From contig CM071595.1 of the NCBI GenBank assembly GCA_036435485.1, positions 102,726,580 through 102,790,579 of the forward strand: DNA of 64,000 nt, given 5' to 3'. Of this stretch, positions 43,903 through 57,133 are shown one piece after another (positions within the stretch are counted from its first letter, which is position 1; the number at the start of each line of letters is the position of its first letter). Origin of the DNA: Saposhnikovia divaricata (taxonomy: Eukaryota > Streptophyta > Magnoliopsida > Apiales > Apiaceae). The notes beneath the pieces were generated by a model. That model saw only the letters and a program-made list of their open reading frames with translations, searched no databases and was not told the DNA's origin. The position numbers were made by a program, and so were the translations under genes.

Positions 43903-45359
43903 TGTTAGGTCCACTATGATTGTAGAAGGGGGGGTTGAATACAATCTATATCAATTTCTCAAAATTTATTCGTTAAATAATTTTCACTTAAACGAATATT
44001 TTGTGCGGAATAAATTGACACGGATTTCAAGTTGAATATAACTGTATATTAACTTGATGTGGTGTTACAAAATCAATCCAAACTATTATCAAGTGTTTAA
44101 TAACTAATTAGAAAATTCGACATGAACTTTTCTAATTTAGTTAATAAATCTCAAGATAAGTACTAGGAAACTTAATTCGCTAGTAATACAAGAATCACAA
44201 GTAGACAAGTTCTATCGGATAGAATATTACAAAGATGATGAACTTGAATTTATGTGAATTAATTTGTTCTTGGTGTTCTTGATATTTGAGAGAGAAAGCT
44301 GCTGTGTATTTCCAGGAATTCTGCTGTGTTCTTCACTTTTTTCATTCTGCTGCTTCTGCTGTGTTATATAGGTCTGTACTGATTAGATATGACTTAAACT
44401 GCTTCAAGACCTATTAAATCAGCTGTCAGCATGACTTAATCTTGCTCCAAGACATAATTAAACCTTAGATATGACTTATTTTCTGTCGGTATGACTTAAT
44501 CTTCAACAGTGTGGTCGGTATGACCTAAACCACTTTTGTCGGTATGACTTAATACCTTTCCAGAAATATCTTGCTTCGGTATAACTTATTTCCCTCGGTA
44601 TGACCTAGCAGCTTTGAGGTCGGTAAGACATAATTCCTTGCAGCAGCTCGGTATGACTTAATTCTTCTGCTCGGTATGACCTAGACTTAAGTCATGTCGG
44701 TATGACTTAACTTAAGTCATACCGAACCAAACTCAGTCATGACATAATCTATTCAGCATTTAATTAAGTCATATTGATCCTTTTAATTAATTCATGATTA
44801 ACTAATTCATGATTAATTGATACAATAATTAACTTAATAAATAAATTAATTCTATTAGAATTAATTCATTAATTAAATCAATTAAATGATTTATATCAAT
44901 TAAAAATGAATTAAATTAAATCAATAACTAATTAATTTAATTCTCCCAAACCACGGAAAATAATAAAGAATTACCACTGACTTATGTTGACGTTCAATGT
45001 ACTGTCTGGTTCATGAACGACTAACTTCAATGATGCTTCTTCACTTCTGACTTTAAGCTGTGGTTTATTTCTTCTCTCAATTTTCTTGTACTTTGATTGA
45101 TTTTCAATCTATCACTCGAAAATTCTCTGTCACTGTAAATGAATCCATTCACTTCAATGTTATACTGAGGCTTGATCAGATACCTGATACGTCTTCCAGT
45201 GTGAAACATCAAAACTATAGATTGACTTCCTTCTTTCTTCTGATAGATATTGCTTCCTGAGATTCCTGTGACAGATCATACGGATATTTACTTATTACAA
45301 TTTGGTTTAAGTTGATTAGGATCCTCGAACTACAAATAGGCTGATTCATATGCCTTTCA
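43903..45359 (-). repeat. 3' LTR of the Sirevirus (1457 bp)
   Basis: Plus-strand ends TGTTAGGTCC and CCTTTCA. It contains about a dozen copies of TCGGTATGACTTA and variants between 44380 and 44770. A PPT, plus-strand ATCTCCCCCTATTTG (45360-45374), lies just inside it. Confidence 0.9.
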
Positions 45360-45612
45360 ATCTCCCCCTATTTGTTTGTTAGACAATAACAATCAAATAC
45401 CTAGAGGATACCTTAACTAATTCAACTTAACCAAATGAAAGATAAAATATTAAATGTAAAGCAAATATCAAACAGTTCTGGTTTATATTAAACATTTCCA
45501 GATTCAAACAAAATGATAAATACAAGATAGATGATCCTTTAGCCTGATCATATTTAACATATTCCTATCATGACCAATCTAGCTCTAAAGATAATACATG
45601 TAGAACTTTTCT

Positions 45613-48600
45613 TCAATTACTGTCTTCTCGTCTAAATTCTCCTTCTTCTGGCTCATCTATGACTTGAAGTTTCTTGTGCAAATCAGAATCAACAAGACGC
45701 TCTCTTCTTGATGACAATCCTTGAGGTAAGATTAAAGGAATTCCAAGTTTCTTTCTCAGTTCACCTTGAAATTTCTTGTAATCTTTTATATTCGTTTGTG
45801 CATAGGATCGAATGTGATCTGCAGTTATTACCTTTTCTTCAATCAAGAATCCATGATTTCTGAGAGCATATTCAGCATATACCAAGTGTTTTGCATGATG
45901 TTCATATAACTCATCTGTCTAAAGATTGATTGAATGAAGTACCTCTCCCTTAAGAAATTTTACTTGTTGAGGATTCTTAATTACTTCTGGTCCAGCTCTT
46001 TCAGCAAATTCTTTGAACTTTTCATGTAGCAAAACACCTAGCTCAGACGATGTTCTCACCTTAGGCCTAAGTACCCAAATCTCTGTCAGCGATCTGTCAT
46101 AAAAGAACTGAATAGATATTCTGAAAGTTCCAACATTATGACAATCCACAAATATTACCAGCTCATCAGATTTGGGGTCAAATTGCAGTAGTTATCCTGA
46201 TGACTTCTACCTTTAAGGCCCTTATATACATATCATGAATTGGATTTGCCAGTTTGAATTCCTCGAGAATTTCTCCAAGACGACGATCTTCATAATCAGA
46301 ACTCTGAGGTGAATCAATTGCCTTTTGAGCACGTTCCCATTTGTCACCGCTCTTGAGTCTGATATATGTCTTTCTCTTCTCAACATTTATAGCATGTAAT
46401 CGTTGTAGTGCTTCTTGTTCAGCTTTCTGAAGCTCTTCATTTCGTGCAATCTGCTCTAATGACTTTTGAAGCTTTTCTTCTCTCATCAGCAAATTAGCTT
46501 CCCTCTGAGCAAATAACTCTTCAGATTCTCTCTCTGCTTGTTGAGCTTCATATTCAGATGTCACTGGTTCTTCTCCTTCCCAGTGACTTAAATCTGGTTC
46601 AGGTAATTTCTCACCTTCATCAGAAAAATCAAAGTCATCAAAAACATCAAAATTATCCGGTTCACCCGTGTAGTAATATTCTGTGTCTTTGACTTGATCA
46701 TCTACAACAACTTTCTTCTTCCCCTTATTCCTACTGTCTTCACTGTCTGTATCAGATTTATCTCCTCCCTCTCTTTCTTTCAATTTTTCTCCTTTCTCCC
46801 CTTGTGATTTCTGTTCCTGTTGTGATTTCTCCCCCTTAGTTGAGGAATCCTCTACAGATTTACCAGTTGCACCAGCTCCAGGATCTCGCTCATCATCATC
46901 ACCACCTGTTCTTGCAAAGAATTCTCTTTTTTCAGTTGTTGGTGTGCGATTTTGACTTATCAGATTAAACAAATGCCTTAATCCTTTAGCTTGATGTGCA
47001 TTTTGCTTCTCAATTTGATCTAGTCGAAAATCAGTAGAACGCTGATTTTCATGTACTTCTTCCTATAGATTGTCAACCTTGTTTGAGATTTCAGCAATTA
47101 TTTTATCTTGTGCCACAGTGACCTCACCAGAATCATCAAGAGCTTTTTCATAAGAAAGTTCGAGAGTGTTGATTTTATAAGTGAAGGATGTCCTCAAGTT
47201 GTTGATGTCACCTTTTATCAAAGTAAGCTGATTATCAACAGAGGTGGATGGAGAAGACCTTTTATCCACTTGTGCTCGAAGTAGTCTAGCTTCAGCTTTA
47301 CTTGCTTCCAGTTCCCTTTCCAGATTTTGTATCTTTTGTATCAATGAGAGAGTGTATGTGTCTGTGTGTGCACTCACCTGAGTTTCACTCTGAATTTCAC
47401 TCACCTGATGTGCATGTGTATCACTCAATTTTGTGGTGATCCTCGCATCACTCCTCTCAATTTCCTTAGCTTCTCCAGAAATGGTACCTGCAGTTAAAAT
47501 CACCCTAGCCTCCTCTGGGAAGGTCAGTGGTGGTGCAATGGGAGTTCGCAAATCCCTATCCTCAATCAATTCTACTTGTACATTTGGATTTGTAATCTGA
47601 ATTGCTTCAGTAGTAGATTGATCAAGTTGCCTTCCACTTTCTCCAGTCGAAACTGCGAGTGGAAACTCCCTTGAGGGATCTAGGAATGTTTCTCCTAGGA
47701 GGGGAGATGATGGTTCCATTAAAGTTGGCAAGGAACCAAGATTTCCCTCAGAAGTCTTTGAAGACTCTTCTACCGTAACTATGGTAGGCACTGTTTCAGA
47801 CTCGATGTGCTCTCCTGTCAATGTGTCCCTATGTTCATCATAATCTATATGTTCTCCCATTGTTAGTAATAACAAAGGGGTTGTGCTTGACACGTTACAG
47901 GATGCCATGGCCCTGTGGAAAATTTCAATAGTATCATCCTGTTGAGAGGATGATCCTAGTAACTATTGCATGGCCATATCAATGTCCATATCTTGTTGGG
48001 AAGATACGGATGGGCTTACAGTTGCCTCTGAATCAGTTCTACTTTTCTTTTGTAGAGGCAGAGCTGTGGGTTCACTCATTATATTACTTCTCTTCTTTGC
48101 TCTTTGAAAGGGAATTTTCTTTCTGGAATGGAAAGTTTTAAGTGATGTAGATTGAGTGTGTGGCTCTATGACCGGGGTTCGAGATTGCGGTCTTACAATC
48201 CCTTGGTCAGCCCTATCAACCACTTGGGTTCCAGAAGTAGATTGTTCAGCAATAGAAGTTATAGAGAGATTAGAAGTCAATACCTGGTCAGCAGGTGTCG
48301 AAGAGATTGCAGCTTGAGTGGTTTGAACCAGTTGCTCTTGAACAGGTTCAATTTGCTGAATAGGTACTTCTTGTTCAGCTTCAGGTTCCACTAATGGTTC
48401 TGCTTGCTCAGGTAGTGGTTCATTTTCCTCGGGTAAAGGTACAGGTGCAATGATGGGTAGTTGTATAAAGTTTGACATGTGTTGAGTGACAACTACTGGC
48501 ACATTTGAAAATTTAGGTTTGACACCGTACTCAGTGAATAATCTTGTCGAAGGTTTACCCGACACCATTGCTTCACTATTCAGAAATGGAGCATGATATT

Positions 48601-49273
48601 GTAATTCTACCAAATGATTAAAAATCAAAGAAAGGAATCTTGGGTAAAAGCATTGATCTTTATCGCCCCTGTCAAAATTCCTTTTAGCATTGATTACTCT
48701 TCTAACCATAGGTCCACACAGAAGGCTGCCAATGTTGATTCTTCGATTATAAGTAACTGCAAATCCAATATGCTGCATAAAGGAAGGTAATACTCCGAAG
48801 TTGCTTTTTGTGGAATTGGCAAACACCTTGGCTAGTGTGTCGAACACATAATCCCATTCCTGAACTAGAAACTTTTTATTCAAGACAGGAAGATCTGCTC
48901 TGTCTTGATAATGAATACCAGCAAAGAAATTAGTTAATTCCTCATCTGACGGAAAATCCTCAAAATTGTCATTTGGAAAGTTTAAGACCGTATTTATGAC
49001 AAATTCATCCACTGTGTACTGATTGTCTCCAAGAGTGAAAACAAACGATCTGTTATCGTTAGAAACGACAGCAGTAGTACACATAATTCGTAGGGGTTCA
49101 ATTTTTAAAGGAGTATCTAAACTCAAAGCAGTGCGAACTAGTGAATGATCATTCAAAAATCGAATCCACGGTCGAAAACGTTCGAGTGAACATTTTTCGG
49201 GATCAAAATATCCGATCAAATTATGCTTAACTATTTCAAAACGATCATTGTTATTACCAGCCATTTTTATCAA
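45613..49273 (-). pseudogene. Sirevirus env-like ORF (interrupted)
   Basis: Read on the minus strand from 49273 (or the Met at 49264, MAGNNNDRFEIV). It is one reading frame to about 46180, broken by two amber codons near 47960 and 47063; a frameshift near 46180 shifts it to 46149-45613, with a third amber codon near 45917. Total length is about 1220 codons. The N-terminal 300 residues form a globular-looking domain (YFDPEKCSLERFRPWIRFL, FTLGDNQYTVDEFVINTVLN), then a Pro/Glu/Gln-rich linker, coiled coils (IQNLERELEASKAEARLL; REEKLQKSLEQIARNEEL) and acidic stretches. No clear membrane segment is seen. Its position after pol fits the env-like ORF of Sireviruses, whose role is unsettled. Confidence 0.7.
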
Positions 49274-50530
49274 ATTTTAACCCTTTGAAAAATTTCAGAT
49301 TTTACAATTTAATTAACTAAATTGAATTATTTCGAATTAATAATTAATTAAAAATTCGAAAATAATCAAAGTTTTTCAAAAATTCTGAAAAATTCACACA
49401 ATGATCTTGATACACACACAATCACACCAGTATTTTTAGATTTTACAAAATCAAAGCCAATCGTTTGGAATTTTAGATCGAAATATCGATTTTCGAAAAC
49501 AAAATCTGAAAAACTCGGTTAAAAACGATGATTGAACGGTCGATTTGTAGAGAATTGAACAGAGAATCGTTTAATCGTGTTTAGAGCTTGATTTCAGTGA
49601 GATTTGAGTGAAAAATTGGGCATGAATTCGTTACCAGGCGTGTGTATATATGTATGTATCTCTTTGAGTTCTCTATGACTTAACATGAGAGAATGACTTA
49701 AAATGAAATATGACTTAAAATTTCTACTCTCTTGAATATATATACAAACGTGTGAATATGACTTAAAATGATTATGACTTACTAAAAACAAACTGTTATA
49801 AACAATACATACTCGATTATGACTTAATGTTATAAAAGAAATAAAACGAATATGACTTAAAATATATACAACCATACGATTATGACTTAATGTTATTACT
49901 AAGACTTAACTCATTATGACTTAAAATATGTACAAGACTTAACTTTACTACCGATTATGACTTAACTAAATAAGACTTAATTATAAGACACGATTATGAC
50001 TTAATACTAATAAATAAACTCGGTAAGACTTATATAAACAAGACTAAATCTGATTAATATACCAAATAAGTCATACCGAACTAGTAAAAGATTAAAAACA
50101 AGTCATAATGCAGTTTAGATTTAATTATAAGTCATATCTACTTAAAATAAATTAAAGATACAAATAACTTAAATAAACACACAAATATTTACAACTATTG
50201 ATGCAAAAAAATATTAAAAAATAATATAATAAATTAAACAAATAATAATCACAAAAATAACTAATATAGATTATTCTATTAACGGAAATAGGACAAACAT
50301 TACAAAACATTTAATAAAATATTCTAAACAAATAAAATAAATACATACAATTATTCTAAAATTATAGAAATATGGAATAACAAATATTTAATTAAACAAA
50401 GTGATAAATACAATAACAATCAAGAAAAAACAAGTTGATAAAATAATTAAACAAGTGATTTTATTCAACAAATATTCACAAACTAATCACTTGTTAATTA
50501 TTAAAGATCAAACCTCAGATATTAACTAGA
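49274..50530 (-). repeat. Sirevirus pol/env-like spacer with TATGACTTAA repeats
   Basis: No long ORF. From about 49670 to 50130 the motif TATGACTTAA and variants (AAGACTTAA, AAGTCATA) occur about twenty times. The same word is repeated in the LTRs. The remainder, 50130-50530, is very AT-rich. Confidence 0.7.
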
Positions 50531-53500
50531 TTAATTACTAGGACTGTTCAACATACCCAATTCACCAACAATTTTGGTGAATGTGGATTCGTCGAGCGAC
50601 TTAGTAAAAATATCTGCTGTTTGTTCTTCAGTGGGTACAAACAGTAATTCCACTGTACCATTCATGACATGCTCTCTAATAAAATGATACCTGATATCTA
50701 TATGCTTTGTCCTTGAATGCTGCACAGGATTGTTGGAGATTGCTATGGCACTTGTATTATCACACAAAATAGGAATATTTTGTAATACAAATCCATAGTC
50801 CATCAGTTGATTCCTAATCCACAAGATTTGAGCACAACAGCTTCCAGCAGCTATATATTCAGCTTCGGCTGTAGAGTTGGAAACTGTTTGTTGTTTCTTG
50901 CTGTACCATGAAACCAATCTACCACCTAGGAATTGACAACTTCCAGAGGTGCTTTTTCTATCTACAACACTTCCTGCATAATCAGAATCTGTATATCCAA
51001 CAAGATTAAAACCAGAATCTTTAGGGTACCAGATACCTAAATTAGGCGTACCCTTAAGATATCTCAGAATTCGTTTAACAGCAATGAGATGAACATCTCT
51101 AGGATCCGATTGGAACCTTGCACACAAGCACGTAGCATGCATAATATCAGGTCTACTTGCAGTAAGGTAAAGTAATGAGCCTATCATACCTCTGTAGCTT
51201 GTAATATCTACCTTAGCAGAATTTTCACATGCTCCAAATTTGACAGCTGTGGATGATGGTGTCTTTGCTGAAGAATAGTCCTCCATTTGATATTTCTTGA
51301 GAAGCTCTTTGATGTACTTGGATTGACAAATAAATATACCATCTTGCCTTTGACTTATTTGTAATCCAAGAAAGAACTTCAGCTCTCCCATCATGCTCAT
51401 TTCGAATTTACCCTGCATTAACTTTGAAAATTTCTTGCAAAGAAGATCATTAGTAGACCCGAATATTATATCGTCCACATAAATTTGAACTAATATTGTA
51501 TCATTCTTATGTTTCTTTGTGAAGAGAGTTTTGTCTATGACACCTTTAGTAAATTCATTTTCAAGTAAAAATTCAGAGAGAGTGTCATACCATTTCCTTG
51601 GTGCTTGCTTAAGACCATAAATGGCTTTGAAGAGAAAGTAAACATAACCCAATAGATCTGGATCTTCAAAACCAGGTGGCTGTTCTACATATACCTCTTC
51701 ATCCAGCTTTCCATTCAGAAAGGCACTCTTGACATCCATTTGATAAACATTAAAGTTAGAAAATGCTGCGAATGCCAAGAATATCCTAATGGCCTCAAGT
51801 CTAGCCACTGGAGCATAGGTCTCATCATAGTCAATACCTTCAGATTGTGAGTAACCTTTTGCTACCAGTCTTGCTTTATTTCTTGTTACTGTACCATCTT
51901 CATCAAATTTGTTTCTGAATACCCACCTAGTACCAACCACTGTTCTATCTGTAGGTCTGGGTACCAGCTTCCATACTTCTTGTTGTTTAAATTGATTGAG
52001 TTCATCTTGCATAGCAATCACCCAATCAGGATCTGAAAGAGCTTCTTCAATTTTCTTAGGTTCCATTTCAGATAGAAACCCTGAATAATTACATTGATTT
52101 TGAAAAGCTCTTCTAGTCTTTACACCAACATCTGGATCACCAACGATTAGCTCAACAGGATGAGCTCTATTCCAAACAGTCTGTCTGGGAAGATTTAGTC
52201 TTGATGATTCGCCTTGTTCTTCATTGTGATGTTGAGTATGACTAGTAGATCCTTTATTAGCTCCCCCTGAGTTGTTGCCAGGATGATTAGATGAGTGTTC
52301 AGAAGTATGAGTGGTGTTTTCAATATTATCATTGTTTTCACCACTATTATTCTGATTAGACTCATCATTGTCATTGTTGTCATTTGCATCAGCAAAAACA
52401 TCAGGTGGACTTTCATCATCTAAATCTAGATCTGTCATATCTTCAAAAGATAGCTTTTCAGATGAATCTTCAGTTTGGATACTAGGGAGTTTAGTGTCAT
52501 CAAATGTAACATTGACACTTTCCATCATCTTCTGATGTTCAATCAAATACACTTTATAAGCTCTTCTTTCATAACCAACAAAAATTGCTTCATGTGCTTT
52601 GGCTTCAAATTTTCCACCTTGATTATCTCCTTCTTTAAGTACAAAGCATTTTGCTCCAAATACGTGAAAGTATTTGAGTGTTGGTTTCTTTTCATTCATA
52701 GCTTCATAGGGTGTTTTCATCAAGTCTTTGTTGATAAGAGTTTGATTCTGAGTATAGCAAGCATTGTTGACAGCTTCAGCCCAAAAATACAATGGAAGCC
52801 TTGATTCACTTAACATAGTACGTGCAGCTTCAATCAAGGTTCTATTCTTTCTTTCAACTACTCCATTTTGCTGAGGAGTTCTTGGAGCTGAGTATTGTCT
52901 GGTTATACCTTTTTCAGTACAAAAATCATTCAGAACTGCATTCTTGAATTCAGTTCCATTGTTTGACCTTATAGCCCTTACTGGATACTTGGAATCCAAC
53001 TCAATTAACTTGATGTGATCAATCACCAGTTGTGGAGTTTCATCTTTAGAATTCAGGAACAAGACCCATGTGAATTTTGAAAAATCATCAACAATCACAA
53101 GAGCATATCTTTTCTTTGACATAGACATCACATTCACTGGACCAAATAGATCCATGTGAAGTAATTGTAAAGGTTCAGTTATTGAAGACATATCAGTGCT
53201 TCTGTGAGTTGCCCTTTTTAGTTTGCCTTTTTGACAGGCATCACATAGTCCTTCATGTGTAAATTCCATAGAAGGTAAACCTCTCACCAATTCTCTCTTG
53301 ACCAGAGAGTTCATCGTCTTGAAATTTAGGTGAGAAAGTTTCTTGTGTCATAGCCAACTTTCATTTGTGGATGCTTTAGAATAGAAGCAATTGATTTCTT
53401 CAGTGCTTCTAGTATTCATGTTGGCTACATACAAGTTTCCTTTTCTGACTCCCCTCAGAGATGGTTGTTCACTTCTTTTGTGTGTAATCAGACAATTCTT

Positions 53501-53814
53501 TTTGTTAAAGTAGACTTCAAATCCCTTGTCACAGAATTGACTGATACTGAGCAAATTATGCTCAAGTCCTTTTACAAAGGACACTTCTTCAATGATAACA
53601 TTTCCAGCTTCAAGTCTGCCATATCCATCAGTTCTACCTTTGCTGTTATCTCCAAAGGTAACTACTGGGCCGGCCTTCTTCACCACATTTGTCAGCAGGG
53701 TTCTGTCTCCAGTCATATGCCTTGAACATCCACTGTCCAAGATCCAGGTTACTCGTTCAACCTGTTCAATACCCTGCAATGACAAATGGATTAAACCTTC
53801 TTCGGGACCCAAAT
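50531..53814 (-). pseudogene. Sirevirus pol: protease, integrase, RT, RNase H
   Basis: Minus strand. Protease at 53812-53348 with TWILDSGCSRHMTGD; a TGA stop (position of a conserved Trp, SWL-stop-HKKLSHLN) at about 53348; then 53314-50531 open for 927 aa. That frame holds the zinc-binding CDACQKGK, integrase with HMDLFGP, RSNNGTEF (the second catalytic Asp is Asn) and NGVVERKNRT, RT with KARLVAKGYSQ and YVDDIIFG, and RNase H with GYTDSDYAG and the distal STAEAEYIAA. A frameshift near 53810 separates protease from the upstream frame. Confidence 0.87.
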
Positions 53815-55376
53815 TTGATTGGGTCCTGCGGATTTAAAGTATTGACCTTTATCAGGCAAAACAACATTTTTAATTTTAACCTCTTTAGTCAATAAACATT
53901 TAACCTTATAAACATATTTGAAAATATTTCGTTTTATCTTGGGTATCCATGTTTCTGTAGCAGCAATAACACTTGTGTCATTGACTGGACATTTGACCTG
54001 GTAAACATTCTTGGTAACCTTTTGTTTAGTCTTAGGTACAAATGTCTCTCTCCTAACTTGAGGAGGAAAAGCAGTCTTTGATCGAACATTATTGTTCCTG
54101 TTCATATGCTGTCGAGGAGCAGTCTGTTTAACAAATGCATAACTACCATTAAAATAAGCACACATACTGTTAAAAGCACAAGACATACAATTGATAACAC
54201 CACATGCTTTATGATTAGAATTAATGATAGGCATGGTATTTTTCTGTTTCAACTTATTGCCACCTAATCCAGTCTTAGAAGAACTAGCTGTTTCAACAAC
54301 TTTGACTGGTACTTTAGGTACATCTTTCTTGGATGAAACATTCGTTGTATTAGTATCCTCAACAGATTTAGCCTTAACAAAGACTGTGACATCTTTCTTG
54401 GATGAAACATTCTTTGGATTAGCGTTCTTTACAGATTTATTCTTAACAAGGACTGTGCCATTTGCACTATCCTCATTTCTCATTTCTTCTTGGATAACCA
54501 TAGAAAGAATATCTGGTGGTCCAGCATCAGATTGTTTAAATAGAGGTTCTTTAACATTTTTGAGCACATGTGGTATTCCCCTTTCTTTAGCACTAACAGG
54601 GTTAGGGGAATTTATGCCCAACGATCCAACAGCTTCATTGTAACCATACCCTATACCTGTTGTTCGTTCTACAACTTGATTGTTAAAAAACTCTTTGGAA
54701 ACTTTAACAGAATTATAACAAGCCTTGACCTGTGTTTCAAGTTCAGTAATTCTAGCCATTTGTTTGCCTACAACTTCTAGAATAGCTTTCTCCTTTTTAT
54801 AAAGCATTGTTATTTCATCTTTTTGTTGATCTTGATTAATATGCACCTTTTCAATTCTGACACTTCATTTCCAAGTTTAGTACTTAGCAGATCTAGTCTA
54901 TTATATCCAGTTTGTGCATTATCTAAGGAATTTTATAGACTACGAATCAAATCAGTGTCAGTAACAATTACCGGTTTGTTGTGATGATCAGATGCTTCAT
55001 CATTTGCCACCAACGCAAGATTTCCATATTCTTCATCTTCGCTGTCCGTGTCATCCCAACTCTTACCAGCCGCAACATAGGCTTTTCCAGGTTTCTTCTT
55101 CTCAGCAGCAAAATCTCTTCTTTGAGTTTGCTTAGGTTTCTGACATTCAGTGGTAAAGTGCCCCAATTCATTACAGTTGAAGCAACGAATCTTGCTTCTG
55201 TCAACAGCTCCAGTTTTGTATCCTCCCCTGTTACTAGAGGAAGAAGAGCCTCCTCTCTGGAATCTGTTATTTGACTTGAACCTGTACTTTGGATTTCTTC
55301 TGAATTTGAAGTTGCTAAATTGCCTTACCATCAATGCCAGTGATTCATCTTCCAGTTGATCTAGAAAATTCGACAT
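53815..55376 (-). pseudogene. Sirevirus gag and gag-pol linker (5' truncated)
   Basis: 55376-54933 carries DQLEDESLALMVRQF, an RG-rich segment and the zinc knuckle CFNCNELGHFTTEC. Its first residues (MSNFL) come from LTR sequence fused by the 5' deletion, so the UBN2 gag domain is gone. A TAA stop ends it near 54931. 54846-53791 is the linker region with a coiled coil (EKAILEVVGKQMARITELET), two KDVTVFVKAKS-type near-repeats and basic Cys-containing stretches. Frameshifts lie near 54850 and 53800. Confidence 0.78.
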
Positions 55377-56634
55377 GAACTTTTCTAATTTAGTTAATAA
55401 ATCTCAAGATAAGTACTAGGAAACTTAATTCGCTAGTAATACAAGAATCACAAGTAGACAAGTTCTATCGGATAGAATATTACAAAGATGATGAACTTGA
55501 ATTTATGTGAATTAATTTGTTCTTGGTGTTCTTGATATTTGAGAGAGAAAGCTGCTGTGTATTTCCAGGAATTCTGCTGTGTTCTTCACTTTTTTCATTC
55601 TGCTGCTTCTGCTGTGTTATATAGGTCTGTACTGATTAGATATGACTTAAACTGCTTCAAGACCTATTAAATCAGCTGTCAGCATGACTTAATCTTGCTC
55701 CAAGACATAATTAAACCTTAGATTTGACTTATTTTCTGTCGGTATGACTTAGAAAATGTGTCGGTATGACTTAATCTTCAACAGTGTGGTCGGTATGACC
55801 TAAACCACTTTTGTCGGTATGACTTAATACCTTTCCAGAAATATCTTGCTTCGGTATGACTTATTTCCCTCGGTATGACCTAGCAGCTTTGAGGTCGGTA
55901 AGACATAATTCCTTGCAGCAGCTCGGTATGACTTAATTCTTCTGCTCGGTATGACCTAGACTTAAGTCATGTCGGTATGACTTAACTTAAGTCATACCGA
56001 ACCAAACTCAGTCATGACATAATCTATTCAGCATTTAATTAAGTCATATTGATCCTTTTAATTAATTAATGATTAACTAATTCATGATTAATTGATACAA
56101 TAATTAACTTAATAAATAAATTAATTCTATTAGAATTAATTCATTAATTAAATCAATTAAATGATTTATATCAATTAAAAATGAATTAAATTAAATCAAT
56201 AACTAATTAATTTAATTCTCCCAAACCACGGAAAATAGTAAAGAATTACCACTGACTTATGTTGACGTTCGATGTACTGTCTGGTTCATGAACGACGAAC
56301 TTCAATGATGCTTCTTCACTTCTGACTTTAAGCTGTGGTTTATTTCTTCTCTCAATTTTCTTGTACTTTGATTGATTTTCAATCTATCACTCGAAAATTC
56401 TCTGTCACTGTAAATGAATCCATTCACTTCAATGTTATACTGAGGCTTGATCAGATACCTGATACGTCTTCCAGTGTGAAACATCAAAACTATAGATTGA
56501 ATTCCTTCTTTCTTCTGATAGATATTGCTTCCTGAGATTCCTGTGACAGATCATACGGATATTTACTTATTACAATTTGGTTTAAGTTGATTAGGATCCT
56601 CGAACTACAAATAGGCTGATTCATATGCCTTTCA
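55362..56634 (-). repeat. 5' LTR of the Sirevirus, truncated (1273 bp)
   Basis: Matches 44109-45359 of the 3' LTR nearly base for base, with one 22-bp duplication (extra GTCGGTATGACTTAGAAAAT near 55740). It lacks the part equal to 43903-44108, i.e. its own 3' end, and joins gag at TAGAAAATTCGACATG. Confidence 0.9.
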
Positions 56635-56639
56635 AGGTA

Positions 56640-57133
56640 TAACCATGGTTTACCCCAAGTGCAGAATGCATCCCTGTCCCCCGAATGAGAAGCACCCACC
56701 AGATAGCAGGACAGGTGATCCAGAGCTTTTGGGTGCAAAGTGCAGGATTACCCCAAAGTTCCCCAATGAGAGCGCGCCCATTGAGTACAGGAACAGGGCT
56801 CCCAAAGCACACACCAGAAAGTCCCCATCTTTCCACCTTAGGGCGCGCCCTTAGTGTTTAAGATGGGTCCTTATATCCAGGAATACCCCTGGAGGCCTTT
56901 TGCGACGGACATTCCCCTCCTGAGATACGATAGGAGGGAATTCTTCAACAACTCTTGGAAAATCAACATTGTAGCCATCCTGGAATTCCAACATATCCCA
57001 GGGCACGCCCTAACCCCCTAGGGCGCGCCCTAACTTCCTAAAAACCCTAATTTGTTCTCTAGAATTCCAAATTGAACCCATTTATCGACCCGAATCCGCC
57101 TTGATATACTCGAACCGAATTTTGGCTATAACA
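56640..57133 (-). mobile_element. LTR of the Gypsy-like element, proximal part
   Basis: Continuation of 43501-43902 across the Sirevirus. It ends at ..GGCTATAACA (57133). Plus-strand ACTACCCCCCAATTCCA follows (57134-57150); on the minus strand this is a purine-rich primer before the LTR, so this is the 3' LTR. It contains GGGCGCGCCC at 56841 and 57021. Confidence 0.68.

Larger units (their letters stand above)
43903..56634 (-). mobile_element. Sirevirus-type Ty1/Copia element, 5' deleted
   Basis: A 12.7-kb minus-strand element flanked by AGGTA (43898-43902 and 56635-56639). Order on its own strand: partial 5' LTR (56634-55362), gag, protease, integrase, RT, RNase H, a repeat-rich spacer, an env-like ORF, PPT, full 3' LTR (45359-43903). 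LTRs longer than 1 kb and an extra ORF after pol in a Copia element mark the Sirevirus lineage. By eye the LTRs differ at about 7 sites in 1251 bp plus one 22-bp indel, so insertion is recent. PBS, the 3' end of the 5' LTR and the start of gag are missing. Confidence 0.88.

Noticed and set aside
47963..49273. Host gene encoding a 436-aa protein
   Set aside because: It lies between pol and the 3' LTR of the Sirevirus, in the same direction, and the frame continues through amber codons into further parts; it belongs to the element.
49594..49875. Minus-strand ORF of 93 codons
   Set aside because: It is a translation of the TATGACTTAA repeat spacer (HNR/SH-type repeats), without domain signal.
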